Assembly: GCF_030247195.1 (NCBI RefSeq) | Contig: NC_080672.1 | Coordinates: 387,021,037-387,085,036, forward strand | Length of the DNA: 64,000 nucleotides | From: Topomyia yanbarensis | Lineage: Eukaryota > Arthropoda > Insecta > Diptera > Culicidae | Direction: 5' to 3' | Shown: positions 33,571-43,996 of the stretch, one piece after another | Layout: each line of letters starts with the position of its first letter | Position numbering within the stretch: position 1 is the first letter of the stretch | Program-made: the position numbers and the translations under genes | Notes under the pieces: generated by a model | Databases searched by the model: none | Seen by the model: the letters and a program-made list of their open reading frames with translations, nothing else | What the model was told of the DNA's origin: nothing

Positions 33571-36138
33571 CGTGGCAAGTACACGAACTATAAAACAAGG
33601 GCCGATTTTTTCTGGGATTTTATTTATTCAGACTTTTTCTAAAAAATAGGAATGAATATACAGAGAAATATGATTTTGACAACTGAAATAATAAGGTGCC
33701 TTCTGGTATTGATGTATCTATATTTTGGGTAGATGGAAGCGTCGATTTTCTGACGTCGGTGATGGTACACAATGCGGACAGACAATAATAAAACACAAAG
33801 TAATATTTTTATTCTCGCTTGATAAAATGTTTTTTATGCGTTATCTTGAATCCGGTGATAAGTAAACTCTAGTTGCCATTTCCGGACCACTTCATAATAC
33901 TAGTTTTTGCTATGCCAATTAATTTTCAAACGTGCTCAATCGCCTCAATCTAGACTTTCTTAATTTGTCCATTGAATCGTGTGAAATGCAATTATCACTT
34001 TAATCGTCTTCATCATCACAACAGTCGGCTAACGGGTGATTCAAAACACACATAGGCGTAATTCATCAATTTCCTAATCCGATCATATCTCATAATAATA
34101 GCAGAGCTGTATTTCTCATACGCCATCAAATCGACCCACTGCAGATTATTTCATCTGCAGTGGATCTAGAAAATAAACGAAACAGCTATTGGCCATCTTG
34201 AGTGTTTCAACCGTTTGCTATTCTTTGCCACACAGTTGGACGCGAGCTCCTGGCCACCATTTGACTGCTGAACCGCCTTTAGTTAGTAGATGTTCTGATT
34301 GATAGATGATTTAAAAAGCACCCATCCGCCAAATCCCGAATGAAATAAAAAAATAAAACCAGAAGCATCTCCACGAACGCGCAGAATTTTCACATGGCCC
34401 CGAGGAGTTTGCAACGCTGAGCAAATTAGCTGCAAGTAACCGAGCAGAGCAACAACAAATATACAATGGAAATAGTACTAGCACCGCGCACGTGGGAGAT
34501 TGCACGGCACCACTAAACGAAGAAATCCGGTCGAGCTGCTTCGCATCAGAGGCTATTTCACAGCGAACCGAGATGTTCACCATCTCTTTCGGGCTCGGGT
34601 TTTTAATTTCAATTTTACCTTTGTTTCTCGCCGGAGCCTCGGTCTTATTGCAATGGCTGTAGATTTTTTTTAATTGCACAAATCCATCCATAAATTATAT
34701 CTCCGATTCACTTTCGTTTGTTTGCTTTTGAAATTTCATTCATGCAGGTACGGGGCTAGAGATTGAGTAGAATTTCATTGTTTGGTTCGCAGGGGCATCA
34801 TCTTGAAATCGAATCAGAATTTACTTGCTGAGATAAAACTCAGTAAAAACGATGCTTGATAGCCGAGAATCAAAAAATATTTCGCTGAAAATCAGTAAAA
34901 GAATATCACTATGCTGAGATATTTGTTTCTTAATTTACGAACTACTTACAAACAACTGTTCGGAAATTGCCGAGGGGAATTGAGTGTGTAGAGGTTGAAA
35001 GATATTAAGCAATTCATTTTAGATGATAGAATTTTAAACTAGTTTATGTAAATTTATATCAGTCCCGTATCATATTACCTGTTTAACATTTCAAAATATT
35101 AACAACAGAGTTTGATTGAGAACACGCGTGCTAAAATTCCTATTTCACTGTCTATGGAAAATTTCCTTTACATTTTATCAATGACAATATTTAATTAAGA
35201 CAATAGCAATCAAGACGATTCTGCAAAAATCTGGAGCCAGCAATAACAATACCTCGTGCAAGCAAAGATGGCACTTATTGTGTCACACAAAAATACTTTT
35301 ACTTAGATAACTTTAGTAGGCCGAGGTACTGCAAGTTAAGTTGCTTCAGATTTGTATGGAGAATGAAAAACGGATGACAGTCTACTTGATATGGAGTCTC
35401 CTCGATGTTTCGAAACCCGGACACACCAAATTAGCAGGACAAACTATCAAATTAGCGTGTTATTACTAATCGCAATGCTGTGTAATGTACAAAAAAAAAA
35501 ACGGAAAGCACTTAACATTCAAACAATTGGTGATAAGCAAAATTGACCTTAAAGAGTATTTTAAAAGCGGAGCGTCAATAAACACTGCAATAATTAGTAC
35601 TTATAAATCCCGAAGGCAACGCATTCGAAAATATCTGGGATTCTCAATAGATCTCTTAGGTACGGGTTCTGAGAGAAACATCAGAGGTTTTAAGCTAGAG
35701 ATGGATTCAGATTTTCGAACCCGGACCCAACCCGGCAACGTCACAAATAAAATTCTCGGATTCGAATTCTTCAAAATTAAGTTTCTTAAAGTTGACTTTC
35801 AATCTGAGTTTATGTGAATTGTGAACGTACCTCCGCTACTTATTGGCCAACAACAAAACATGCCGTCACTCGAGCTCTTGTCGGCCGGTCTCACGAACAC
35901 TAATGCAGTTTTTTGGTTGAAAACATTCCCATTTCCTTTTGCCATCTTGGTTCATTTTTTGCACCATGTTTTGATATAGGGCTTGTTTCATATGACGTTG
36001 CAAGTGTGTGTCCTGAACGCTGAAGAGCCTTAATCTTGAGTGTAGGCAACTGTTCCGGGTCTATTTTAGGAGCTATCGTATTTACCTGATAATAAAAGCT
36101 CATACGAAAAAACAGTAATTTTAATACAATTATAGTAA
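33571..36138. other. Repeat-poor non-coding stretch
   Basis: No gene is supported. The longest frame (34311-34691, minus, 126 codons) has no family resemblance and lies in moderately GC-rich DNA. A plus-strand frame at 35485-35817 is likewise unrecognised. A small hairpin with 11-bp arms CCACTGCAGAT / ATCTGCAGTGG lies at 34136-34163. Compositionally the 34.1-34.7 kb portion could be gene-proximal. Confidence 0.35.
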
Positions 36139-36879
36139 GGCCATTACAAATCTTTTTTAAAAATTATGTCCAGGTACAAATTTTTTTCTGAAGGGGGGGG
36201 CAAACAAAAAATAAATATTTATTTTAATAAATTTTTTTTTCTTTTCACATTTTCTTTCGATTGAACAATCGTGGACGTTTCCACAGGGTGATTTCGTATA
36301 GCGGGGTTGAGCTATTTGTTTTACTAGAAAAATTCAAGCAAACATTACTGAATCAATCAAAAGTTCACATAGGAAAGGGATGCTAAAGTTTTCGTTTTAA
36401 ATAATTTTCCGAACAGTACAATTTCTAAATTCCCAAAAAAGCTTGAAAGTTCTCTAGAACTTAATGTAAACATATAAGAGTACATTAAGGTATTAACTTT
36501 TGGTTGCTTGAATAGTTTTCATTCCGTTGTGGCGGCACATGGACCGACTGTACACACAAGGCATGAAAATCGGTCAAAGGTGAACCTGCTTGATAACAAT
36601 GTACAGAAACAGGATTGCAACATTTCACTTATGGACTTTTGGAAAACATTCTGGATATCTGAAAATGTCTGTATGTTTTATAGTATGGTTAAAAAAGCTT
36701 CAAAACTGCATTGGCCCTAGGTGGGACTCACGTTTGTGCCTAACCACTACTAACAGTCCTCACTTTTCTTCTTTCAAAAAAGTGAGGTTCTCGTGGAACA
36801 AAAGCACGAGACTGCATCGAAGCGTTATATCGCGGGGAGGCTGATTCAGTCTCAAGACAAAATGATACATTAGAGTGGT

Positions 36880-37330
36880 TTAGCTCCGAACACATATCCG
36901 GCTAATCGCAGTGATGAACTTCCGTTAGCCATTTGGCTCCCGTTTCTGTGAACCATTTAGTTCCTGTTTTCGCGAGCCATCTCAATTCCTCGTCGGAAGT
37001 TCTCCCGATACCGATGCCTGTTGCGCGAGTCATTTAGCTCCCAGTTTTGTCACAATCTACTCGCATAGTCAATAAATCCTACTCAAAGGGCTAACCAGTA
37101 CTTGGCGAGGACGGTTCGGCGATACCGGATAGAGCGTAGCTTCTGGTTCGCTGCTTCCGGTTCGTTGAAAACTCAAAGACCCACCGCTGGTGCTTCACTC
37201 GACCTACTCGATCTTGTCCCTGACGGTGAAACTAGTCTGCTCACATGCTTCGGTCCAGCGATTTCCGCTGGTTCGTGGTGCTCAGTACACTGGCGCCTCA
37301 AGCAAAGCTGTGGTTGCTCTCACAGCCTTC
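36880..37330 (-). repeat. R1-type 3' UTR repeats, inverted locus
   Basis: On the minus strand, blocks such as GGGAGCTAAATGACTCGCG, GGTATCGGGAGAACTTCCG and GGAACTAAATGGTTCAC match the repeats at 15790-15957 and 17200-18040. They follow the RT remnant at 37340-38165 in the sense direction, the same order as in the 16-18 kb locus. Confidence 0.65.
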
Positions 37331-37339
37331 CCCTTAACA

Positions 37340-38165
37340 TAATCGTCGTGACTTTAAAAGTTCAAGTCGATGATATATTTTCCGACCGCGCTGTCTTTCG
37401 GCTGCTAGTCATCACCAACTCTGTTTTATGATGGGCAATCGTCTCCGTGTCGAGTGTCTCCTCTTCTAGAGATTGTCCGATTACTTGGAACACCACATCA
37501 TCCGTGAAGCCGAAAATCGTTATATCTCTGGGAAGGTTCAGCTTCAATACTCCATCGTACACTGCGTTCCACAGCGTCGAGTCTAGGAACGTCAGTTGTA
37601 TCTCTGATGTCTCCACAGCTCCCACAACCGTTTGGATGGATTTCACTGTAGACCTGCCTATAAGGAAGCCGAATTACATGAGATGCCGTTCTCACGGTCC
37701 GCGTACTTCGTTAGCTTGTTCAGGATTACTCCTTCTCTCTAACATTACCAAGGGATATATTGACTACGCTGAAAGATTTCCATGTTGTCCCGGTATCGGA
37801 AGCAACATCAGCTTTTGTCGCTTCCAATTATCGGATCGTTTTGAACATATCCGGGCTCTCATGTATCGCTTCACTTTTATGGCTTTCGCCATCTCGATAA
37901 CCTGTTTGTTGGTAAACCGATCTTCATCTTTGTGATCATACGTAATAATAGATTCATGTTGTGGGGAAAACCTTTCGATGGTGACCTCCATCTATTCCGG
38001 GCACCTTTCAGGTGGTGCAGCTGAGCCTTTTATCTTTGTTATGCCAACTTTGTAGGTCTCTCCTAAGGAAATTCGCGTTGGCTTTGTGGTAAGGCTTTCT
38101 TGTACAGCTTGACTGCTTTGTTGAGAGCGGTTCTTGCAGCTCGCTTACCTCGAGCCTTCTGACTT
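37340..38165 (-). pseudogene. R1-like retrotransposon: linker and RT palm remnant
   Basis: In sense order (descending coordinates) this shows a linker RAARTALNKAVKLYKKAL, then FTNKQVIEMAKAIKVK (RT block 0), NWKRQKLMLLPIPG (block 1), and after a gap STLWNAVYDGVLKLNLP and ITIFGFTDDVVFQVIGQSLE. The last block is the catalytic palm, with F-T-D-D where the family has F-A-D-D. Several frames are needed. KTELVMTSSRKT after it fits the post-palm K-T-E-x-x-L-x-S strand. Endonuclease is absent in front; a gag frame abuts instead. Confidence 0.8.
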
Positions 38166-38175
38166 CTTTTTAATT

Positions 38176-39160
38176 TTAAATATATTTGACACGGCTCAAT
38201 GCGTTAGCACAACTGAGCCGTGGAGCGCACCTTGGGGGTCGTTTGGTCCGTCTTCTCGCGTTTTCGTTTACGTCCATGTCATCATCGGTACTGCATTCAT
38301 CTTGCTCATCGTCGGATGTTCTTATTTGTTGTTTGTGCTTACGGGTCGCTATTGTAAATACTTCTTCATCGGTATTAGATTCCTTATTGGTGGTGTTGGT
38401 TGTTGGTTTGGAAACATTTGCTGTAATCGTTGTTACTTCGATGTTGGTAATGGCAGTTGGTTTAGTGGTACTGGCCGATCGTTGTTGAGCTGGTGCTTGT
38501 GAATGCCCGGTCTGCAGTCGTTGGTTTACCAACTGGTTGTGGTTTAACATACGATGATTGTATACCGGCTTTGGTCGTATCAGGTGGAATTTCTTTAGCA
38601 TTCTCTGCGCAAGGTTTCCCGTGGTGTAGCGGATGATCACAATATTGACAGGTAGGAATCTGTCCTGGGTGCGTGACTAGTGTTCGTTGAGAATATTCAA
38701 CACCATGAGGTGATTTGCAAGTCAAGTAAGAGGGAATAGGTTTTGTCGGACGCATTCTCACCACACGAACTCCGTTGCGGAGTCTTGGGAAGAAGTTCCT
38801 CCAACTATCTTCCTTAACACTGTTCACCTCTCCGTATTTTGACAGGATTTGTTTGATAGCGAAGGAACTAGTACGTGGTGCCAGGTCATGTCAACATTTA
38901 ACATTTTGTTCTGGGAAGTGAATGATTCTGCTTGACTAATATTTTTTAACATATTCAGTACCGCATGACGTAAATGGTGGAATTGCACCGCATAAAGTAC
39001 CGCAAGCTACGTTGAACTTCAAGTTCACCTTCAACATTTGCTCCCCTTCATGAATTGATGGTATTACCGGATATTTCGTGTAGTCAACAGCAACACAGTT
39101 TGCCTGCATCGTGATATACTTTTGCTTTGCATTGTCACTCATTGTTTGTTCACGTTTCAC
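38176..39160 (-). pseudogene. Non-LTR gag (ORF1) remnant with CCHC knuckle
   Basis: Two overlapping frames hold SWRNFFPRLRNGVRVVRMRP then TKPIPSYLTC, GQIPTCQYCDHPLHHGKPC (C-x2-C-x4-H-x4-C zinc knuckle) and an acidic/basic C-terminus with DDEQDECSTDDDMDVN. This architecture is known from ORF1 proteins of LOA/Jockey-type elements, which coat the RNA. The more 5' frame at 38936-39160 is less certain. The position between an endonuclease end (39560-39812) and an RT linker (38165) is abnormal for one element and implies insertion or recombination. Confidence 0.65.
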
Positions 39161-39244
39161 ACACTAGGCAGAAGGAATCAATTTTTGCCAAGCGTCGCGC
39201 GGGTAAATTTGATTACTTGCCCTGCTATTGCAGCGGAGCGATTT

Positions 39245-39475
39245 CTAGCTTCTAAACTGAGCGATATGAGAAACCGAAGTGATCTCCAACTTCTTCTCCA
39301 AACTCGGAGGCAACTTATACGTAGATCGATAATCGTCGTATTGCACCCAGCGACCGTTTCTCAGTTTCCCATCCCTTAGTATGGTCGCATTACACGCCTT
39401 TGTTAGTAGTGCCGTGAACTCGTTCGCATTTAGGTTGAAGAGGATACCCTCAAATTCAAGTTCTTCGACGGACAC
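39245..39475 (-). other. Unidentified ORF within the mosaic
   Basis: A 76-codon minus-strand frame (LNANEFTALLTKACNATIL, then NGRWVQYDDYRSTYKLPP) has coding-like composition. It lies between the endonuclease end and the gag frame, in the same orientation. It could be part of the gag protein's N-terminus or another element. I do not recognise it. Confidence 0.3.
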
Positions 39476-39559
39476 GTTCCTGTGAAAAATCGCTGTTTTC
39501 CATCTTCACTCGTTTATTTATCTCCTACATATTCATATTCATGTGTAGTTCATAGTCCT

Positions 39560-39812
39560 GTTATCAATGCTGTACCAAATCGCTTGGTGGTCGCTGTGGA
39601 TATATCCTCGCACACTTTTCGGTCCATTTTTCCGGTTACTCCAAGGCTACAAAAATTGACATCGATAATGGATTCCCGGTTCTTCCTGCGGTAAGTGCCG
39701 ATGATACCATTATTTGTAAGATCTATATTAAGCTTTGCTAGAGCATTCTTGATCGCTGATGGCCAGACAAAGTTTTTTTGATTCCAGCGTCTATCTCGAA
39801 AATTTCGCATGT
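39560..39812 (-). pseudogene. R1-like endonuclease C-terminal remnant
   Basis: The frame gives NNGIIGTYRRKNRESIIDVN then FCSLGVTGKMDRKV. After a +1 shift it reads GYIHSDHQAIWYSIDNR, containing the S-D-H-Q-A-I motif with the catalytic histidine region of AP-like endonucleases. The same junction motif is found at about 16000 in the other R1-like locus. The remainder of the endonuclease is absent. Confidence 0.75.
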
Positions 39813-40181
39813 TTCTGGTTCTTGGAATATTTCAGAATTAATGTCTCTTCAGCTTTTTGGAAAACGGCTTATTCAATTTTCACAAGCTTAGCCTTAAATG
39901 GAAGGTTTGGTAGCAGATTCATAAGAATCGCACATATGGCTGCGGAAATACGGTATGAATACTAAGTCCCATACGAAATCTTTAAATGTCAAAAACCTTT
40001 CGGTAAAACTCATGTATATTGAATATTGAATCACATATAAATCTCCAGGAGTCTGATTTGAATTCAGATTGTTTCCTTATCGAAATTATTTTCGAATGCA
40101 ACGATCGATTATGTCTCTATCGACTGTTGCGTTTAAAATGGAATCGATTCAGAAGTCGGTCTGTATTAGCCTTTCCATGAG

Positions 40182-40596
40182 ATCCCGAGCAAAGTCCAAC
40201 ATCAAAATTACAGCAAATAGACAACATATTTTGATATCAAGCATCAAAGTGAAATCTTATTTTGATATCAGTTTAAACTTTTTCAGATATAACATCATAT
40301 TTTGATCTCATTTTGATGCTTACATTTTTAGAAAAAAATGTTTGTTTCTATTTCATCAAATTGATTACTTATTTTGTTATCAATGAAATATTTCACCATC
40401 TCAATGAGTTTTCAATTTGGTTTCACTGATAGCATGAATAGTTTTCTGTTTGATGTCATAGTGCAATTTTTCTGCTTTCGATTTTGATCTTTTAACCGTT
40501 AAAACGACCAAAATGATAACAACCTGAGCAATCATTCCCAGCTACATCACAACACCAAGTTTAGTTCTCAATTTGTTATCAGACTCTGCTCGGGAT
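40182..40596. mobile_element. MITE with ATCCCGAGCA ends
   Basis: The ends ATCCCGAGCAAAGTCCAACA and (inverted) ATCCCGAGCAGAGTCTGATA bracket 415 bp rich in TTTTGAT / ATCAAA words. There is no coding capacity. No TSD longer than 1-2 bp is evident. It is nested inside the 36139-40925 element. Confidence 0.65.
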
Positions 40597-40928
40597 GTTT
40601 GTTTGATAATACACAGATGGGTCCTTCCTTCCGCGACCAGCAAACGTTTCATTTGGTGTTGGACTGGATCGATGATCTCTTTTAAACTTTACCCGAGAAT
40701 GGTCAAAATAAAAATTATCATGGGATGGTAATTTCTAAAACTACCGTAAAAGTTTTCAGTTACGAAAAGCAAAACTCTATGGAAGCTATTGTTGTTCTAT
40801 AAAACGTGACAATTTTTTGAATTCTGGTTAATTTAAAAAAATTATTTGCCCCCTGATTTTTTTCAGCAATTTTGAAGGGGGGGGGGGGGGGGTGACATAA
40901 TTTTTAAAAAATATTTGTAATGGCCTAA

Positions 40929-41500
40929 TTTACCTCATTGAAAAAAATAGTAATCGAAAGAAATTAAAAAATCCTTAAATTTAAATTAGTGTTGTGAATA
41001 CCTTTAACTTTATGTTCATCGCAGAGACTTCTTCAAAGAAATTTGTTATTTTCGGAAAAGCACAGACAGCTCCTTTCACATTTGAAGTAAAATTCATTGC
41101 GTAAGTACCATCAGACGGCACATTACAGAAAACCATGATCAGCCACCGTTAAGAAAATCTCGTAAAGGGCGTAATGACTGCAAAAGTCGCATCCAGCACC
41201 TCAAAGTCAACAGCACGCATCGTAAACGAAGGGTCATTTGTGAAACCCAACGGGTTCACACTCGTAACCTGTAAGTGTAAGATAAAATTAACCCCAGCTG
41301 ATCGCAAGCGTCAAGATAACAATGACGATAACAATATGGGCGGCGTAAGAAGGTCTCCAATAGCAACGGAAAGTAGCGCAGTTTGAAGACCAGCCATTAA
41401 TGAAGGGTGAGACGTTAATTATTGCAACATTTTAGATTGATTGGTAAATCGGCTATAGTTATCGAAATGAAACGAATGTTTTACAGTAGCTCAGCATATA
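40929..41500. other. No gene seen
   Basis: Short frames without family resemblance. Borders a Tc1/mariner relic. Confidence 0.35.
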
Positions 41501-41519
41501 TTTCTTTCAGCTTATATAC

Positions 41520-41950
41520 TTCGGTTGGTCCTTCGCCATCCCTTTGGTCTTTCAAAGTTCGCATGATCATGGCCAATACGTTTCAATCGGATGGAGTTCA
41601 GGGCAGTTTGGTGGGTTCATGGCACAAAAACCACCGAATTATTAGCATAAAGGGAACGGTTTGGAATAGTGGCATGACCAAAACAGGCTAAAACCATTGT
41701 TTTTGATCATGCAGCCTTTATAACGGCAAAAAGCGTTTTTGGAGACACTCAGTTTTGTAAAATTTCATATTTCATAGAGCTTTTGGTTACGAATGGTTCA
41801 CTACGTTTTCCACAAGTGTATATGGCCTGCCAAATCAGGTACTCCGAAACGAATTTCGATAGCTTCTTCCATTTGAAACGGTCATTCACAACATTCCTTA
41901 CACGTAATATACTCGTGTCTTGGTAACTGCTTGATATAAGTCTCATAATC
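41520..41950 (-). pseudogene. Tc1/mariner-type transposase remnant
   Basis: On the minus strand: KKLSKFVSEYLIWQAIYTCG then KRSEPFVT, matching the K-x-M-V-W-Q-A-I-C-x-C-G block of DD37E-like (mosquito ITmD37E-type) transposases. After stops, NNSVVFVP and NSIRLKRIGHDHANFERPKG match the region around the catalytic acid and the downstream N-C-P-x-L-R-P-I-E block, strongly eroded. The catalytic residues are not intact. The IWQ-x-x-CTCG motif recurs at 46480-46690. Confidence 0.65.
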
Positions 41951-42879
41951 GATGTTTGTAATTTAGGACAAGTATAATGTTAGGATTTTCAACCAATTTT
42001 GATGATAAATAGATCAGTAATGTAATTAACACAGCTTTTAGTCCTGCACGAATAAAACCTTGAATTAACTGAATAAATTATAGAAAGTCAATAAAATGAA
42101 TAAAATTTAAAAATAATAATAATAATAATAATGCAAAAAATGGAAAAAAATTATCAACTACACAACATATAAAGTAAATTAATCACACAAATTAATAAAG
42201 TAAATAAATCAAATTAGCTCAGCTCAAAAATAAAAAATACTTTAGAAAAGTTACAAAATTAATAGAACAGATTTAATTGAATTAAATTAACAAATTAGAT
42301 TAAGTGCCGATTTCTTCACCCTCGCTTAACGCTTAAGTCAGGAAATCGACCCTAAATGAATAAGCAAATCACTAAACAGAATTAATAATATGATTAATAT
42401 ACAGCTAGAATAAAATGTATGAACTGAAAAATGATACAATGAATAAAATGAGTAAAATGAATGAAATAAATAAAATGCATTAGATTAATTTAATTAAATG
42501 AAAGAATTTGATATATGCAATGAAATAAATTTAAGTTAAGTTTAATTTGAGTTAAATTAAATAAATTAAGAAAATTAAAAACTAATTATAAAATTATGAA
42601 TCACGTTAATTTCATGAATTATATTAATTAAATGAATCAAACTAATGAAATTTGAAAAAAAAATAACGAAGGTCAATAAATTTATGAAATTAATAAATTT
42701 AATAACATTATTTAAATTAATAAAAATAATAAACAATATGAATGGCATGAATATAGCTAATATAATGAATGAAACGATCGAAATAAATTAAATGAACTGA
42801 ATAGAATAAATAAACCTGAAAAACGATATGAATGAAATGAAAAACTGAATAAAACGAATACAGCGAATAAAACAATTTT

Positions 42880-43047
42880 TTTTATTTTGATTATAGATGT
42901 TTTAACTTTGTGGTCATTCGCCTCTTCTTTAGGATGGAGAAATCTCTTCGGAAAAGTCTATAACCCTATGTGCGGGGCTCGGAATCGAACCCGGGTGAGC
43001 AGTTTAAAAGGCTATCGATTTACCAACTACACTATGCCCGCCCCCAC
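42880..43047 (-). mobile_element. Feilai: Feilai tRNA-derived SINE, near full-length
   Basis: On the minus strand it starts GGGGGCGGGCATAGTGTAGTT (box A, as in the tRNA D-loop), followed about 45 bp later by GGGTTCGATTCC (box B). The body GCACATAGGGTTATAGACTT and AAGAAGAGGCGAATGACC follow, and it ends AAAACATCTATAATC plus an A-rich tail. Both Pol III promoter boxes are intact. Feilai is an Aedes SINE family, so this is the strongest taxonomic clue in the window. It inserted into the AT-rich satellite. Confidence 0.85.
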
Positions 43048-43164
43048 GAGTTAAATGAATATGATGAATAATATAAATAATACGAATAAAAAGAATTAGA
43101 TAAATTAAGTGAATGAAATGGATAAAATTATTAAGTTAAACAAAATTAAATTTCAAATTTCCAA

Positions 43165-43659
43165 TTTGCCTGGGTTCAGTTCCAGCCGAGGTCGTTGAGA
43201 TTTTTCTGAGGTGAAAAAATCTGTGGTCACGTCTTCCTTCGGAAGGGAAGTAAAGCCGTTGGTCCCCGGTCTATGAGTTTGGTGGATCGATATCTAGTCC
43301 AGATAGTGAAGTCACCTCTATGGCGTCGGTAAAGAAGAAGTGATCCAACTTCTATACTCTTACTAACAAAAATATCCTCCTCCTGTGATACTTGTGGAGT
43401 GCGCAGTAGTATATACAGCCTCTAGCAAAAGCAAGTATCGGACTAACTATTCCTTCCCTTTCCTTCCGCGATCTACGTTCGGGCCTGGCCGGCGCCGGTA
43501 TTGATCAATACTTTAGGATTACCAGGAGTTGCACATTGAAAGATGTTTCGCTACTTCCAAGCATAATTATCTACTTATTCTCTGTGCAACTTCAGCTAGT
43601 CCAGATCGATAACGGAGTAGCAGCCAGGGGTAGTCACACAAGCTCAAGCTCAAGCTCAA
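43165..43659 (+). mobile_element. tRNA-like SINE with (CAAGCT)n tail
   Basis: A box-B-like GGGTTCAGTTCC lies at 43172-43183, near the 5' end. A roughly 440-bp non-tRNA body follows, with GGCCTGGCCGGCGCCGGTAT and TACCAGGAGTTGCAC. The element ends in CACACAAGCTCAAGCTCAAG. Box A is not clear, so the 5' end may be truncated. A 40-bp fragment of the same tail lies at 33534-33570, supporting a dispersed family mobilised by a retrotransposon with the same tail. Confidence 0.65.
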
Positions 43660-43996
43660 TAAATAAAAATATGGATGAAATTAATAGTATCAATAAAATG
43701 AATATAATGAAGAAAATAAAATGTAAATAAAATTGATAGAGAGATTAAAGAGTAGAAAAACAAACAGCATTAAATTATAAATTATACAACGCATGAAATG
43801 AATAATGTGATCAGAATGCATCTAAAGAATGAAACGAATAAGAAGAATGCTGAATGAAATAAATGATCAAAATGAAATGGTCATATAATTAAAATAATTT
43901 CAATATTCAAAACGCTCAACATAAACAAAACGAATAAAATCTAGGAAATTGATAAACTGATCAAATGAGTATATGGAATGATATTAAAAATAAAAA

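Larger units (their letters stand above)
36139..40925. mobile_element. 4.8-kb element with TAA TSDs and GGCCATTACAAAT ends
   Basis: The ends GGCCATTACAAATCTTTTTT and (inverted) GGCCATTACAAATATTTTTT extend into matching TAAAAATTATGTC. They are flanked by TAA at 36136-36138 and 40926-40928. A 3-bp TAA target and GG termini suggest PIF/Harbinger-type mobilisation. A G homopolymer lies inside each end. No Harbinger transposase is visible; the cargo is an R1/gag retrotransposon mosaic on the minus strand plus a MITE at 40182-40596. Confidence 0.75.
42050..43990. repeat. Degenerate AATAAAATGAATAA-type satellite with two SINEs
   Basis: Nearly all of 42050-42880, 43060-43160 and 43660-43990 is built from short words such as ATGAATAAAAT, AATGAAATAAAT and AATTAAAT in irregular array. 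This gives about 1.2 kb of low-complexity DNA poor in C. It hosts a Feilai SINE (42880-43047) and a CAAGCT-tailed SINE (43165-43659). No genes. Confidence 0.75.

Noticed and set aside
34311..34691. 126-codon minus-strand ORF considered as a gene
   Set aside because: No splice signals, promoter or recognisable domain; composition is not persuasive.
38134..38502. Plus-strand ORFs of 100-122 codons
   Set aside because: They are antisense shadows of the minus-strand gag frame with its zinc knuckle.
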